A DNA stretch of 38,812 nucleotides, taken from IMG/VR virus record IMGVR_UViG_3300042731_004073, positions 1-38,812 of that record. One strand, written 5' to 3'. How positions within the stretch are numbered: the stretch's first letter is position 1; every line of letters begins with the position of its first letter. Source of the DNA: a virus. This document shows positions 1 through 7,276 of this stretch, in pieces. Made by a program: the position numbers and the translations under genes. Below the pieces are notes generated by a model. The model made no database searches. It was not told where the DNA came from and saw only the letters and a program-made list of their open reading frames with translations.

Positions 1-562
1 TGTATCCACGCACATTGCCTCTTGTTGCATAGCGATCACACAGTTTCATCCACATACGAGCAAGTTCGTTAGTAGCTTTGCCGTGTGTTTTATCAAAGTA
101 ACCGTTTTCCATTCCGCCTACCCAATGGCTTTTGCCCACACAAATCAAATTGTCGTTATCATCAAATTTGTAGTGTTGGAATGGAGGAAAGTTAAGTTTT
201 GTTTTATGATCTGCTACTGTTTTAGGATTTTTCTTACGTCCTGGCTCATCTGGTATATGGTCAAATGTCATTATACGAAACACAAGGTCTGTTTTTTCAA
301 TTGTTCTATAATCTACTTCAAAGTCTGCTTGCTTTACCTTCTTACCAGCAGCTTTTGCAGCTTCGTATGCTGCTGTTCCTTGTTTTTTTGCTTTGTTACG
401 TTTTGCTTCTGCAACTGTACGTATGTTTATTTTATCTACATCTGGTAATATAATATCATAATCAGCATATTCAGGTGCTACATAACTGCAAAATGTGCTT
501 TTGCTCTTGTGTATTTCCTTTAACATGTCTTTGTTGTTTAAATAATTTACTTTTCTAGCCAT
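1..562 (-). CDS. 55: Late-transcription sigma factor, gp55-type (3' part cut off by window edge)
   Basis: The minus-strand frame is open from the ATG at 562-560 to the window edge, giving about 187 residues. The N-terminus MARKVNYLNNKDMLKEIHKS resembles the start of T4-type gp55 (NNK followed by LL/ML). Near the edge, LARMWMKLCDRYATRGNVRG resembles the core-binding sigma-2-like segment of marine T4-like gp55, which is followed by a YTY-DEM stretch in that family. In T4 this protein replaces the host sigma factor and directs RNA polymerase to TATAAATA late promoters, which fits the TAAATA motifs in this window. About 150 residues separate the two conserved blocks, more than in T4 gp55, and the intervening part is Lys/Ala-rich. 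A ribosome binding site (AAGGA on the minus strand, near 573-578) and a consensus sigma70 promoter precede the start. The product call rests on recalled family sequence, without an alignment. Confidence 0.75.
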   Translation of the reverse strand, partial: MARKVNYLNNKDMLKEIHKSKSTFCSYVAPEYADYDIILPDVDKINIRTVAEAKRNKAKKQGTAAYEAAKAAGKKVKQADFEVDYRTIEKTDLVFRIMTFDHIPDEPGRKKNPKTVADHKTKLNFPPFQHYKFDDNDNLICVGKSHWVGGMENGYFDKTHGKATNELARMWMKLCDRYATRGNVRGY

Positions 563-584
563 TTTTAGATTAATCCTTTTTTAC

Positions 585-613
585 ATTATAATATACGCAC
601 ATATTTTTGTCAA
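585..613 (-). promoter_or_regulatory. Consensus sigma70-type promoter for the gp55 gene
   Basis: Read on the minus strand, TTGACA (613-608) and TATAAT (590-585) are separated by exactly 17 bases. Both hexamers match the bacterial housekeeping consensus perfectly. Transcription would start near 578, giving a leader of about 16 bases before the ATG at 562. The -35 box overlaps the upstream edge of the divergent late promoter at 612-620, so host-type and late polymerase would compete for the same bases. Confidence 0.85.
589..602 (+). repeat. 14-base element, copy 1, upstream of late promoter
   Basis: TAATATACGCACAT occurs here and again, identical, at 7222-7235. In both places it lies in an intergenic gap and ends exactly 12 bases before a TAAATA late-promoter core. 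At this copy it also falls in the spacer of the minus-strand sigma70 promoter, but the second copy has no such promoter around it, so the shared context is the plus-strand late promoter. Confidence 0.6.
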
Positions 614-620
614 CTAAATA
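612..620 (+). promoter_or_regulatory. T4-type late promoter for the baseplate genes
   Basis: AACTAAATA carries the TAAATA core (615-620) of the T4 late promoter consensus TATAAATA. By T4 geometry transcription would begin near 626, directly before the AGGAG ribosome binding site at 627-631 and the ATG at 637. It is the first late promoter of the rightward structural block and lies back to back with the gp55 promoter. Confidence 0.6.
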
Positions 621-636
621 CATTATAGGAGTAGAC

Positions 637-1455
637 ATGGCAAATAATCCAAAATCGTCGCAAAATACAGGGTATAATAACAATAATGTCAGTGGATATT
701 ATGGTAGCGATACCTATAATAATAAAAATTTTGTTAACACAGGAAATTCTAACCAAATATTAAAAAATATTTTGTTAAAAAATTTACCATACGGTGCAGA
801 AGTTCAAAATGCTCCTAGTGCGACAGCAACTTTCTTACCCACAGACGATATGCAGCCCGATTATAGAGTTAAAGTTAGCGTACCGTCTTTGGGTACTTTC
901 CGAAGTAGTCCAATACTTTCGCCACTTGCTACTACTGGTTATAATGTTGTATTTCCTATTACTCCTGCTATTAATTTTGTGCATACAGCAAACTACGATG
1001 AATTATCTCCTGTACATAATAATTATCCTTTTCCTTCATACATGAACAGTAGGACAGAAGATATAACAATTTCTGGCAATTTTCCAGTTCAAACTCAAGA
1101 AGATGGGCTATATTGGATAGCTGCAACACATTGTTTTAGAAGTTTGACCAAAATGTTTTATGGAGAGTCGAGCAACAAAGGTGCACCGCCTCCGGTTGTA
1201 AAATTAAATGGGTATGGTAACTATGTAATGAATAACATTCCTGTTGTAGTAACACAATTTACTTTTGAATTGCCAAATAACGTTGATTATTTACAAGTTG
1301 GTACTGCTAGAACAACGTCATCGCCTTATCAAATGGTTCCAACTAACAGTTTATTAAGTGTTACACTGAAACCAGTTTACAGTAGGGCAAAAGTTAATGA
1401 GTTTTCTTTGGATGATTTTGTTAATGGTAGTTTGTCAGATAAAGGATTTGTATAA
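637..1455 (+). CDS. 48: Baseplate tail-tube cap/initiator protein, gp48/gp54-like
   Basis: This 272-residue protein is probably the cap of the baseplate hub on which the tail tube is nucleated (gp48/gp54 family of T4-like phages). The start is set at the ATG at 637 because AGGAG at 627-631 is correctly spaced; a longer frame from a TTG at 607 would begin inside the promoter. The first 40 or so residues are Asn/Ser-rich. Characteristic segments are AATHCFRSLTKMFYG (about residues 163-177), GAPPPVVKLNGYGNYVMNN (about 182-200) and the following QFTFELPNNVDY. T4 gp48 is longer (364 residues). The assignment to gp48 rather than the related gp54 rests mainly on its position just before gp53. Its stop overlaps the next start (TAATG). 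Confidence 0.6.
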   Translation: MANNPKSSQNTGYNNNNVSGYYGSDTYNNKNFVNTGNSNQILKNILLKNLPYGAEVQNAPSATATFLPTDDMQPDYRVKVSVPSLGTFRSSPILSPLATTGYNVVFPITPAINFVHTANYDELSPVHNNYPFPSYMNSRTEDITISGNFPVQTQEDGLYWIAATHCFRSLTKMFYGESSNKGAPPPVVKLNGYGNYVMNNIPVVVTQFTFELPNNVDYLQVGTARTTSSPYQMVPTNSLLSVTLKPVYSRAKVNEFSLDDFVNGSLSDKGFV

Positions 1456-1757
1456 TGGCACAATATGGAAAAACTAGTCCTTGGGGAAACACAGACTATT
1501 CTAAAACAGGAGAGTTAGATATTTTAAAAATTAGACCTGTGCCTGCTGAAGATGACGATATCCTTTACACAATTGAACCTCAATTTACATATAGACCTGA
1601 CTTGTTGGCATATGCACTTTATGATAATAGTAAATTATGGTGGGTATTTGCTCAACGTAATATTGATGTTTTAAAAGATCCTGTATTTGATTTTATTCCT
1701 GGTACAAAAATATATTTGCCAAAAAAATCATTGTTACAAAAAGGTTTGAATATATAA
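1455..1757 (+). CDS. 53: Baseplate wedge subunit gp53
   Basis: This 100-residue protein has the gp53 signature: a short N-terminal arm, then TYRPDLLAYALYDNSKLWWV and FAQRN (about residues 46-70), and a C-terminal PGTKIYLP strand resembling the LysM-like end seen in T4-like gp53. T4 gp53 joins wedges around the hub during baseplate assembly. Marine T4-like gp53 proteins can be short like this, while T4's is about 196 residues. Both ends overlap neighbours by one base (TAATG), so translation is probably coupled to the cap gene and to the VrlC-like gene. No separate promoter is seen. Confidence 0.85.
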   Translation: MAQYGKTSPWGNTDYSKTGELDILKIRPVPAEDDDILYTIEPQFTYRPDLLAYALYDNSKLWWVFAQRNIDVLKDPVFDFIPGTKIYLPKKSLLQKGLNI

Positions 1758-4105
1758 TGGCAACAGAAACAAACAGCTTACATCAGTTTAGCAGTTTTAA
1801 CACAATTTTTACTCTTAGTTGTTTGACTAGAGACGAAATAGCTGCACCCAATGAAACTTATCGTAGTACTGGACCTGCTAATGTAATATTTCAAAGTGGT
1901 GGAACAACTAAAAATAAAGTTACAACAGCATATGAAGATGCAATAGGCGGAAAGCTAGAATATTATGTTGATAATGTAATGATTGAAGCTTTATGTGTGC
2001 CTAACACAAAATCACGTAGTACAAATGCAACCTATATAGAATTTACAGTGACAGAACCTTACAGTATGGGCCTCTTTTTGCAAACTTGTCAATTAGCTGC
2101 TACTGCAAGTGGTTTTACTAACTATCAGCGTGCTCCATATATGCTTAGTATGGAATTTATTGGATACGACGACGACGGTGATATTATTGTAACCGAAAGT
2201 GGACAAAATTTACGCCGTGATATTCCTGTAAAAATTACAAATATTACATTTGAAGTAAATCAAGGCGGAACTGTGTACACAGTTGAAGCAATGCCCTGGA
2301 ATGAACAAGCATATTTAGACGATAAAACAGGCACTCCTATTGATATTGCACTTAAAGGCAATTCAATAGAAAAATGTTTACAAAGTGGCGAGCAAAGTTT
2401 GTGTACCATTATGAATGGACATTTTGAAGAATTACGACAACAAGAAAAAATCCTTGAAGCAGATGAGTTTATAGTAACGTTTCCAAAAGATATTGCAACA
2501 AAATTAAATCCTGCACAAACAACCAGTACTGGTGATGTAGGAGCAACTACACAAAGTAATACTGGATCTTCTGGAGGCAGCGGAGTATTTGGATCAATTT
2601 TATCAGGCGCAGTGGGCGGTATTATTGGCGGAGCCTTAAATGGCAATAACAATATAGGTCAAGCAGCTTTAGGAGGTGCTATTGGAGGTGCATTAGGCGG
2701 AAATAATATAATAGGAGGACTTTTAGGCGGTGCAAGTGTCGGTGGGTTATTACAAAATTTTAAAACTGGAAATGTACAAGGATTATTTGAAGGTATTAGT
2801 GGGTTTTTAGGCGCACAAGCACCTCAAAACTTTGAAGGATTTTTAAGTATGATTACAGGTCAGGTGCTTACAAAAAGTCCTATTGGCGAAACACTAGCTA
2901 AAATTGCACAAGATCCGAGTAGTCTAAACAATTTAGGTAAAGCAAAAATAATTGCGGGTCACGAAGAACAAGGTAAAGCACCTATGGCTCAAACTGGTCA
3001 AGTTTACGATAAGAAAAACAAAGTTATGACTAGAGGTAAAAACGTTGTTAGCAATGACGAACGTGTTTTTGAATACCCTGCTGGTACAAGTATGATTAAA
3101 ATCATTGAAGATGTAATTTTAACAAGTGATTGGGCAAAAGAATTAAAAGATAGAGCGCCTGATGAAAATGGTATGGTACCTTGGTTTAGAATAGATGCTG
3201 AAACTTACCTAAAACCAAATTCAACACAGGAAAATGTATACGGAGAAGATGCAAAAGTATTTCATTATAAAGTTGTTGAATATATGGTACATAGTAGTCA
3301 TTTACAAAGACCGGGAGACCCTGGATTAAGTTATACTGCATTACGTGAAAACGCTAAAAAAGAGTACAATTACATCTATACTGGCGAAAATTCTGACATA
3401 ATAAATTTTGATATCAGATTTAATGCTGCATTTTTCCAACTTTTACAGGCCGATTATGGTCAAGGCACAGTGGATTTCAAAACAGGTGGCATACAACAAA
3501 ACACTGTTCAACAAAAACCGGAAACACTGACTATGAAGACAGACAACTCTGGTGCAAACAGTGCAACAGGTTTAACAGTTCAAAGTTTTACAAACAATAC
3601 AAGTAGTCAAGGCAACGGCGGTGCTGGTATAGACAACAGTAAAATACGCTGGGCTCGCAACTTCCATGATAATATATTAGGAAGTGGTAGTATGGATCTA
3701 GTAGAAGTAGATTTAGAAATATTTGGCGACCCTTATTATATTGTAGATAGCGGAATGGGTAACTGGACAGATTCACCAGGAGATTTAAATAGCACTGCAA
3801 GTGGACAAGTCGAATATCAACGTAGCGAATGTGACATAATACTAAACTTTAGAACACCTATTGATTACAATCCTGAAACAGGTGGCATGACTTTTCCTGA
3901 AGACACAATTCCTGTTCAACAATTTAGTGGTTTATATAGAGTAATTCAGATTATAAATGAAATACGTGGTAATAAATTTACACAAACGCTAAAGTTATTA
4001 CGAAGAAGAGGACAGCCCGAAGATACAAATACATCAGGTGATAATCCTGTAAAAGTTAAAGATAGCACTCCTACACAAAACATGGCATCTCCGTATACAC
4101 CTTAA
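1757..4105 (+). CDS. VrlC-like baseplate hub protein with glycine-zipper segment
   Basis: This 782-residue protein sits between gp53 and gp5, the place where marine T4-like phages carry a 'VrlC' structural protein and where a gp27-like hub subunit would be expected. The N-terminal third (residues 1-230) is mixed alpha/beta. Residues of about 258-335 form a strikingly Gly/Ala/Ile-rich stretch with pieces such as GAVGGIIGGALNG and LGGAIGGALGGNN, a glycine-zipper pattern typical of membrane-inserting or tightly packing helices. The C-terminal third has hub-like beta motifs including GSMDLVEVDLEIFGDPYYI and a final segment with VIQIINEIRGNKFTQTLKLL. I infer a hub role facing the membrane; the VrlC name comes from gene order and recall of relatives. 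It follows gp53 with a one-base overlap. Confidence 0.65.
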   Translation: MATETNSLHQFSSFNTIFTLSCLTRDEIAAPNETYRSTGPANVIFQSGGTTKNKVTTAYEDAIGGKLEYYVDNVMIEALCVPNTKSRSTNATYIEFTVTEPYSMGLFLQTCQLAATASGFTNYQRAPYMLSMEFIGYDDDGDIIVTESGQNLRRDIPVKITNITFEVNQGGTVYTVEAMPWNEQAYLDDKTGTPIDIALKGNSIEKCLQSGEQSLCTIMNGHFEELRQQEKILEADEFIVTFPKDIATKLNPAQTTSTGDVGATTQSNTGSSGGSGVFGSILSGAVGGIIGGALNGNNNIGQAALGGAIGGALGGNNIIGGLLGGASVGGLLQNFKTGNVQGLFEGISGFLGAQAPQNFEGFLSMITGQVLTKSPIGETLAKIAQDPSSLNNLGKAKIIAGHEEQGKAPMAQTGQVYDKKNKVMTRGKNVVSNDERVFEYPAGTSMIKIIEDVILTSDWAKELKDRAPDENGMVPWFRIDAETYLKPNSTQENVYGEDAKVFHYKVVEYMVHSSHLQRPGDPGLSYTALRENAKKEYNYIYTGENSDIINFDIRFNAAFFQLLQADYGQGTVDFKTGGIQQNTVQQKPETLTMKTDNSGANSATGLTVQSFTNNTSSQGNGGAGIDNSKIRWARNFHDNILGSGSMDLVEVDLEIFGDPYYIVDSGMGNWTDSPGDLNSTASGQVEYQRSECDIILNFRTPIDYNPETGGMTFPEDTIPVQQFSGLYRVIQIINEIRGNKFTQTLKLLRRRGQPEDTNTSGDNPVKVKDSTPTQNMASPYTP

Positions 4106-4114
4106 GGAATATAA

Positions 4115-5614
4115 ATGAGTAATATACCAAAATCTGAACAACAACGTACATCAGGCATAGCAGAACCGGCCAAAAACTCTGGTCCATTTATTGCTCGTGT
4201 TGTTAAACACGCTGATCCGTATTATCTTGGCGGTTTAGAAGTTGAATTGTTAAAAACCACAGAAGCTGGCAATGCAGGTGAAACACTTGGCCAAACTGCA
4301 ATTGTATATTACGCAAGTCCGTTTTATGGTGTGACCGGCGCACAGCATTTAGGAAAAAATGATAGTTATTCAAACACACAAAAAAGTTACGGGTGGTGGG
4401 CAATACCGCCCGATCCAGGTACTTTAGTCTTGGTGACATTTGTTGAAGGTAGTAGAGAATTTGGTTATTGGTTTGCCTGTATACCAGAAAAAGGTATGAC
4501 ATATATGTTACCAGGAGGGCAGCCTGTAACTGAACAAACCAGTGGAAATATTCCTAGTGAATTAAAAGGTAAAAAACTGCCTGTCGGCGAATACAATAAA
4601 AAAATTACTAAACCAAATACTAATAATGTTGTAAAATACAAAAGACCTGTAAACGAAGATTTTATTAATGTATTAAAAGAACAAGGATTGGTTGAGGATG
4701 ACATTAGAGGAACTACTACTAGTAGTGCTCAACGTGAATTTCCTAGTGCAGTAACTGGCTGGAGTAGCCCAGGGCCTGTAGACAAACGTGGCGGATCTCC
4801 GCAAGGCAAGGTTGGAGTCAAAGAAAGCCAGGCCACTGTACACGTAAGTAGACTAGGCAGTAGCAGTATTGTAATAGATGACGGAGATGATAAATTTTTA
4901 CGTAAAGGATCTCCTACTGATACGCCTTACGAATACGTAAACAAAGAAGCAAGCGAAAGTGGTGGCGATGTAACAAGGCCTGCAAACGAAATGATCCGTT
5001 TCCGTACTCGTACTGGTGCACAAATTATGATCAATACCAGTGAAGATTTAATTTACATTAATAACAGCAAAGGAACTGCTTGGTTAGAAATGACTAGCAA
5101 TGGTAAAATTGATGTTTATGCACAGGATAGTATTAGTTTTCATACTGAAGTAGATTTTAATTTTGTTGCTGATAGAGATATAAACTTTGAAGCTGGTAGA
5201 AATATTAATATTATTGCAAATGAAAACATATATCAAAGTTGTGCAATTAATTGGGAAGTTTTAGTAGGTATTGATGGCAAAATTACCACAAGAAATAATT
5301 TAGAAACTCATGCCACAAATGATACAAAAATAACCAGCTTAAATAAAAGTCATATTAATAGCACTAATCAGCACATAGAAACTGCAAAACGAATTGATAT
5401 GAATGGTCCAGTGGCTGATATTGCCACAGAGAGTATTAAAAGCAAGTTTCCTCAAAGAGTGCCGCAACACGAACCATGGTTTGGTCATGAAAATTGGAAT
5501 CCTCCAGAAGTTGTTCCTGAAAAAACTGAAGCAGTAGAAACAGAAAGCCAAGATATACATATGGAAGAACGTCCGGTGCATACAGACAGAACTCCAATGA
5601 ATGAATTAAAATAA
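4115..5614 (+). CDS. 5: Baseplate hub spike gp5-like, without a recognisable lysozyme domain
   Basis: The N-terminus of this 499-residue protein is the gp5/VgrG-type OB-fold: PFIARVVKHADPYYLGGLEV (about residues 24-43) and GWWAIPPDPGTLVLVTFVEG (about 91-110). The C-terminal half (about 295-450) has short beta repeats of the kind that build a trimeric spike helix, such as DINFEAGRNINIIANENIY. T4 gp5 places a lysozyme domain between these parts. Here that stretch is a short linker rich in Lys, Pro, Ser and Gly, and I see no T4-lysozyme-like E-D-T catalytic pattern. The tail ends in the conserved-looking VPQHEPWFGHENWNPP and an acidic end. Start ATG 4115 follows AAGGA at 4104-4108. Its stop codon lies inside the next late promoter. 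Confidence 0.8.
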   Translation: MSNIPKSEQQRTSGIAEPAKNSGPFIARVVKHADPYYLGGLEVELLKTTEAGNAGETLGQTAIVYYASPFYGVTGAQHLGKNDSYSNTQKSYGWWAIPPDPGTLVLVTFVEGSREFGYWFACIPEKGMTYMLPGGQPVTEQTSGNIPSELKGKKLPVGEYNKKITKPNTNNVVKYKRPVNEDFINVLKEQGLVEDDIRGTTTSSAQREFPSAVTGWSSPGPVDKRGGSPQGKVGVKESQATVHVSRLGSSSIVIDDGDDKFLRKGSPTDTPYEYVNKEASESGGDVTRPANEMIRFRTRTGAQIMINTSEDLIYINNSKGTAWLEMTSNGKIDVYAQDSISFHTEVDFNFVADRDINFEAGRNINIIANENIYQSCAINWEVLVGIDGKITTRNNLETHATNDTKITSLNKSHINSTNQHIETAKRIDMNGPVADIATESIKSKFPQRVPQHEPWFGHENWNPPEVVPEKTEAVETESQDIHMEERPVHTDRTPMNELK

Positions 5615-5617
5615 ATA
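5611..5617 (+). promoter_or_regulatory. T4-type late promoter overlapping the gp5 stop codon
   Basis: ATAAATA matches seven of the eight late-consensus bases (TATAAATA) and contains the TAA stop of gp5 (5612-5614). The predicted start near 5623 falls in the AGGGAG ribosome binding site (5622-5627) of the gene at 5634, so the transcript would have an extremely short leader. Confidence 0.5.
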
Positions 5618-5633
5618 TTGTAGGGAGCAAAAA

Positions 5634-6779
5634 ATGGCAGATACTTGGGCAGTAGTGAATGGTGCAGTAAAGAATGCAGCACCTAAGGTAAGCAATGCAG
5701 TAAGCAATTTACCGAATCAAATTAGCAGCAAAGTTCCAGCAGGCATAGTTGCAACTATTGGTGACGGAATTGGGCAAGTTGACGCTAAATTAGCTAAAGC
5801 TGCTGCTGCACTTGATGTTCCTCCGGTGACAAATCCTGCTGCATTTGTTGAAGGTATAGGTTGGATGGAAAAAGCAAAACCTTCAACAAAAGATGTACAA
5901 AATGCAAAATTACAAAAAAAGAATTCTAAGACAACAACTTCAACCAAAGCAGGAACTACTGATGCAAGTAATCCTGAAGCTATAAGAACACAGATACTTG
6001 ATCCAGCAAAAACTGGTGTAGAATTAATAGTTGATAGTTTTTTACAAGGTTTACAAGGTGGACTTAGCAGTATTTTAGGACAAGGTTTAAACAATTTATT
6101 AGGCAGTTTACCTAGCGCAATGCAAAATTTATTAAGTAGCACTGGTTTAACAGGTGCGTTAGGACAAGCATTAGGAAAAATTGATGGAGCAATAGGTAAT
6201 GCTTTAAATGGATTAAGTAATGCATTAGGAGATGCAGCAGGCAAAATTGCTGGAGATTTAGGAGCAGCAATTAGTAACATTCCTGGTGTAGGGCCTGTCT
6301 TTGAAGGATTTACCAAAGGATTAGGCAAATTTACAGATAATTTAAAAGGCGCAGTAAACGGGTTACCTACTGAATTGCAAGGCGTACTTGCCGGTGCTGC
6401 AAAAGGCATAGGAGCAAATCTTGTAGGAAAAGCATTAGGAAAAGCAAATATTGCGCAAAATATAGGAAAACAAATTACTAAACAAATAAGTTTTCCGGAA
6501 AATCCTGCAACACTAGCCAATAATTTAGCTAATGCAGCTACAGCACTAAACAACAGAACCTATAAATCTACAGGAGATAAAATATTTTCACAAGTTGCAC
6601 AAAGTGCAAAAAAAGTAGCCAAAAAATTTAACACTAAACTTATTAAGAAAAAAGATTGGCAAATTAGTACACAAATATTTCCAGAAGCACCAAAAGTTGA
6701 AGCAGTTATCGAAGGTATTATATTAACTCCTACTGAACTAGAAAAACTAAGAAGAAATGGCTTAATTTTATCTGGATAA
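5634..6779 (+). CDS. Gly/Ala-rich putative baseplate-associated structural protein
   Basis: I do not recognise this 381-residue protein. It begins MADTWAVVNGAVKNAAPKVS and has a Lys/Thr/Ser linker (about residues 90-115). A long central region (about 130-300) is rich in Gly, Ala, Leu and Asn in short amphipathic pieces such as GLNNLLGSLPSAMQNLL and ALGQALGKIDGAIGNALNGL. The C-terminus is Lys-rich, then ILTPTELEKLRRNGLI. The central composition resembles membrane-active or helical-bundle proteins and recalls the glycine-zipper segment of the VrlC-like protein two genes upstream. Position between gp5 and gp25 suggests a virion component of the hub or its tip, made late from the promoter at 5611. 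A chaperone-like assembly role is also possible. Confidence 0.55.
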   Translation: MADTWAVVNGAVKNAAPKVSNAVSNLPNQISSKVPAGIVATIGDGIGQVDAKLAKAAAALDVPPVTNPAAFVEGIGWMEKAKPSTKDVQNAKLQKKNSKTTTSTKAGTTDASNPEAIRTQILDPAKTGVELIVDSFLQGLQGGLSSILGQGLNNLLGSLPSAMQNLLSSTGLTGALGQALGKIDGAIGNALNGLSNALGDAAGKIAGDLGAAISNIPGVGPVFEGFTKGLGKFTDNLKGAVNGLPTELQGVLAGAAKGIGANLVGKALGKANIAQNIGKQITKQISFPENPATLANNLANAATALNNRTYKSTGDKIFSQVAQSAKKVAKKFNTKLIKKKDWQISTQIFPEAPKVEAVIEGIILTPTELEKLRRNGLILSG

Positions 6780-6786
6780 ATACGTT

Positions 6787-7224
6787 ATGGCTACAAATGA
6801 AAAACCACTTTACAAAAACATAACAGTATCTACTCCTACTGTCAACGAACCTGTAAGATCAAAACAATACAGAGGCATTAGCACAGTTGCTAATCCTAAA
6901 GGTTTTAATTTGTACGATTTAGAAATTATCAAACAAGATATCATAAATCATTTTCATATTCGCAAAGGAGAAAAATTAGAAAATCCTAGTTTTGGAACTA
7001 TTATTTGGGATTTGCTATTTGAACCTTTTACAGAAGATTTAAAAGAAGTAGTAGTCAAGGATATCACTGAAATTGTAAATTATGATCCAAGAGTGAGTGT
7101 AAATTTTGTCACTGTTGACACTTATGAAAGCGGAATACAAATCGACTGTAGTATAACTTACATTCCATATAGTATCAGTGAAACAATGCGTATTAAATTT
7201 GATCAAAACAACGGCTTACTTTAA
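6787..7224 (+). CDS. 25: Baseplate wedge subunit gp25
   Basis: This 145-residue protein has the GPW/gp25 domain, with YDLEIIKQDIINHFHIRKGE (about residues 41-60), NPSFGTIIWDLLFEPFTEDL and then IVNYDPRVSVNFVTV. T4 gp25 (132 residues) is the conserved clamp of contractile-injection baseplates and pairs with gp6 and gp53 in the inner wedge. The first 35 residues are an extended arm. The gene starts seven bases after the preceding stop with no strong ribosome binding site in between, so coupling to the upstream gene is likely. It is followed by a 52-base gap carrying a late promoter. Confidence 0.88.
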   Translation: MATNEKPLYKNITVSTPTVNEPVRSKQYRGISTVANPKGFNLYDLEIIKQDIINHFHIRKGEKLENPSFGTIIWDLLFEPFTEDLKEVVVKDITEIVNYDPRVSVNFVTVDTYESGIQIDCSITYIPYSISETMRIKFDQNNGLL

Positions 7225-7235
7225 TATACGCACAT
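7222..7235 (+). repeat. 14-base element, copy 2, upstream of late promoter
   Basis: This is the identical second copy of TAATATACGCACAT, beginning at the end of gp25 and running into the gap before gp6. It ends 12 bases before the TAAATA core at 7248, the same distance as copy 1. The bases between the element and the core differ between the two sites. Confidence 0.6.
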
Positions 7236-7247
7236 TATGAAATCAGG

Positions 7248-7253
7248 TAAATA
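7248..7253 (+). promoter_or_regulatory. T4-type late promoter for gp6
   Basis: The TAAATA core lies in the gp25-gp6 gap. Transcription would start near 7259. A GAGGA ribosome binding site (7265-7269) precedes the gp6 ATG at 7277; an earlier out-of-frame ATG at 7270 opens only a seven-codon frame. Confidence 0.55.
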
Positions 7254-7276
7254 TATTACAACGTGAGGAATGGCTA

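Noticed and set aside
83-453. Plus-strand open frames near the left edge
   Set aside because: They are out-of-frame shadows of the minus-strand gp55-type gene, which has a coherent product, ribosome binding site and promoter.
607-636. Longer start (TTG at 607) for the gp48/54-like gene
   Set aside because: It lies inside the overlapping promoters and has no ribosome binding site; AGGAG at 627-631 points to the ATG at 637.
4111-4117. ATAAATG before gp5 as a late promoter
   Set aside because: It overlaps the gp5 start codon and its last base departs from the TAAATA core; transcription would begin inside the gene.
5717-6553. Long minus-strand open frame opposite the Gly/Ala-rich gene
   Set aside because: It is Pro/Ala/Phe-rich as expected for an antisense shadow of Gly/Ala/Lys codons, has no ribosome binding site or neighbours on that strand, and conflicts with a well-supported plus-strand gene.
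6776-6782. ATAAATA before gp25 as a late promoter
   Set aside because: By T4 geometry transcription would start at about 6788, inside the gp25 start codon (6787-6789), leaving no leader or ribosome binding site; the match may be a by-product of the upstream stop codon.
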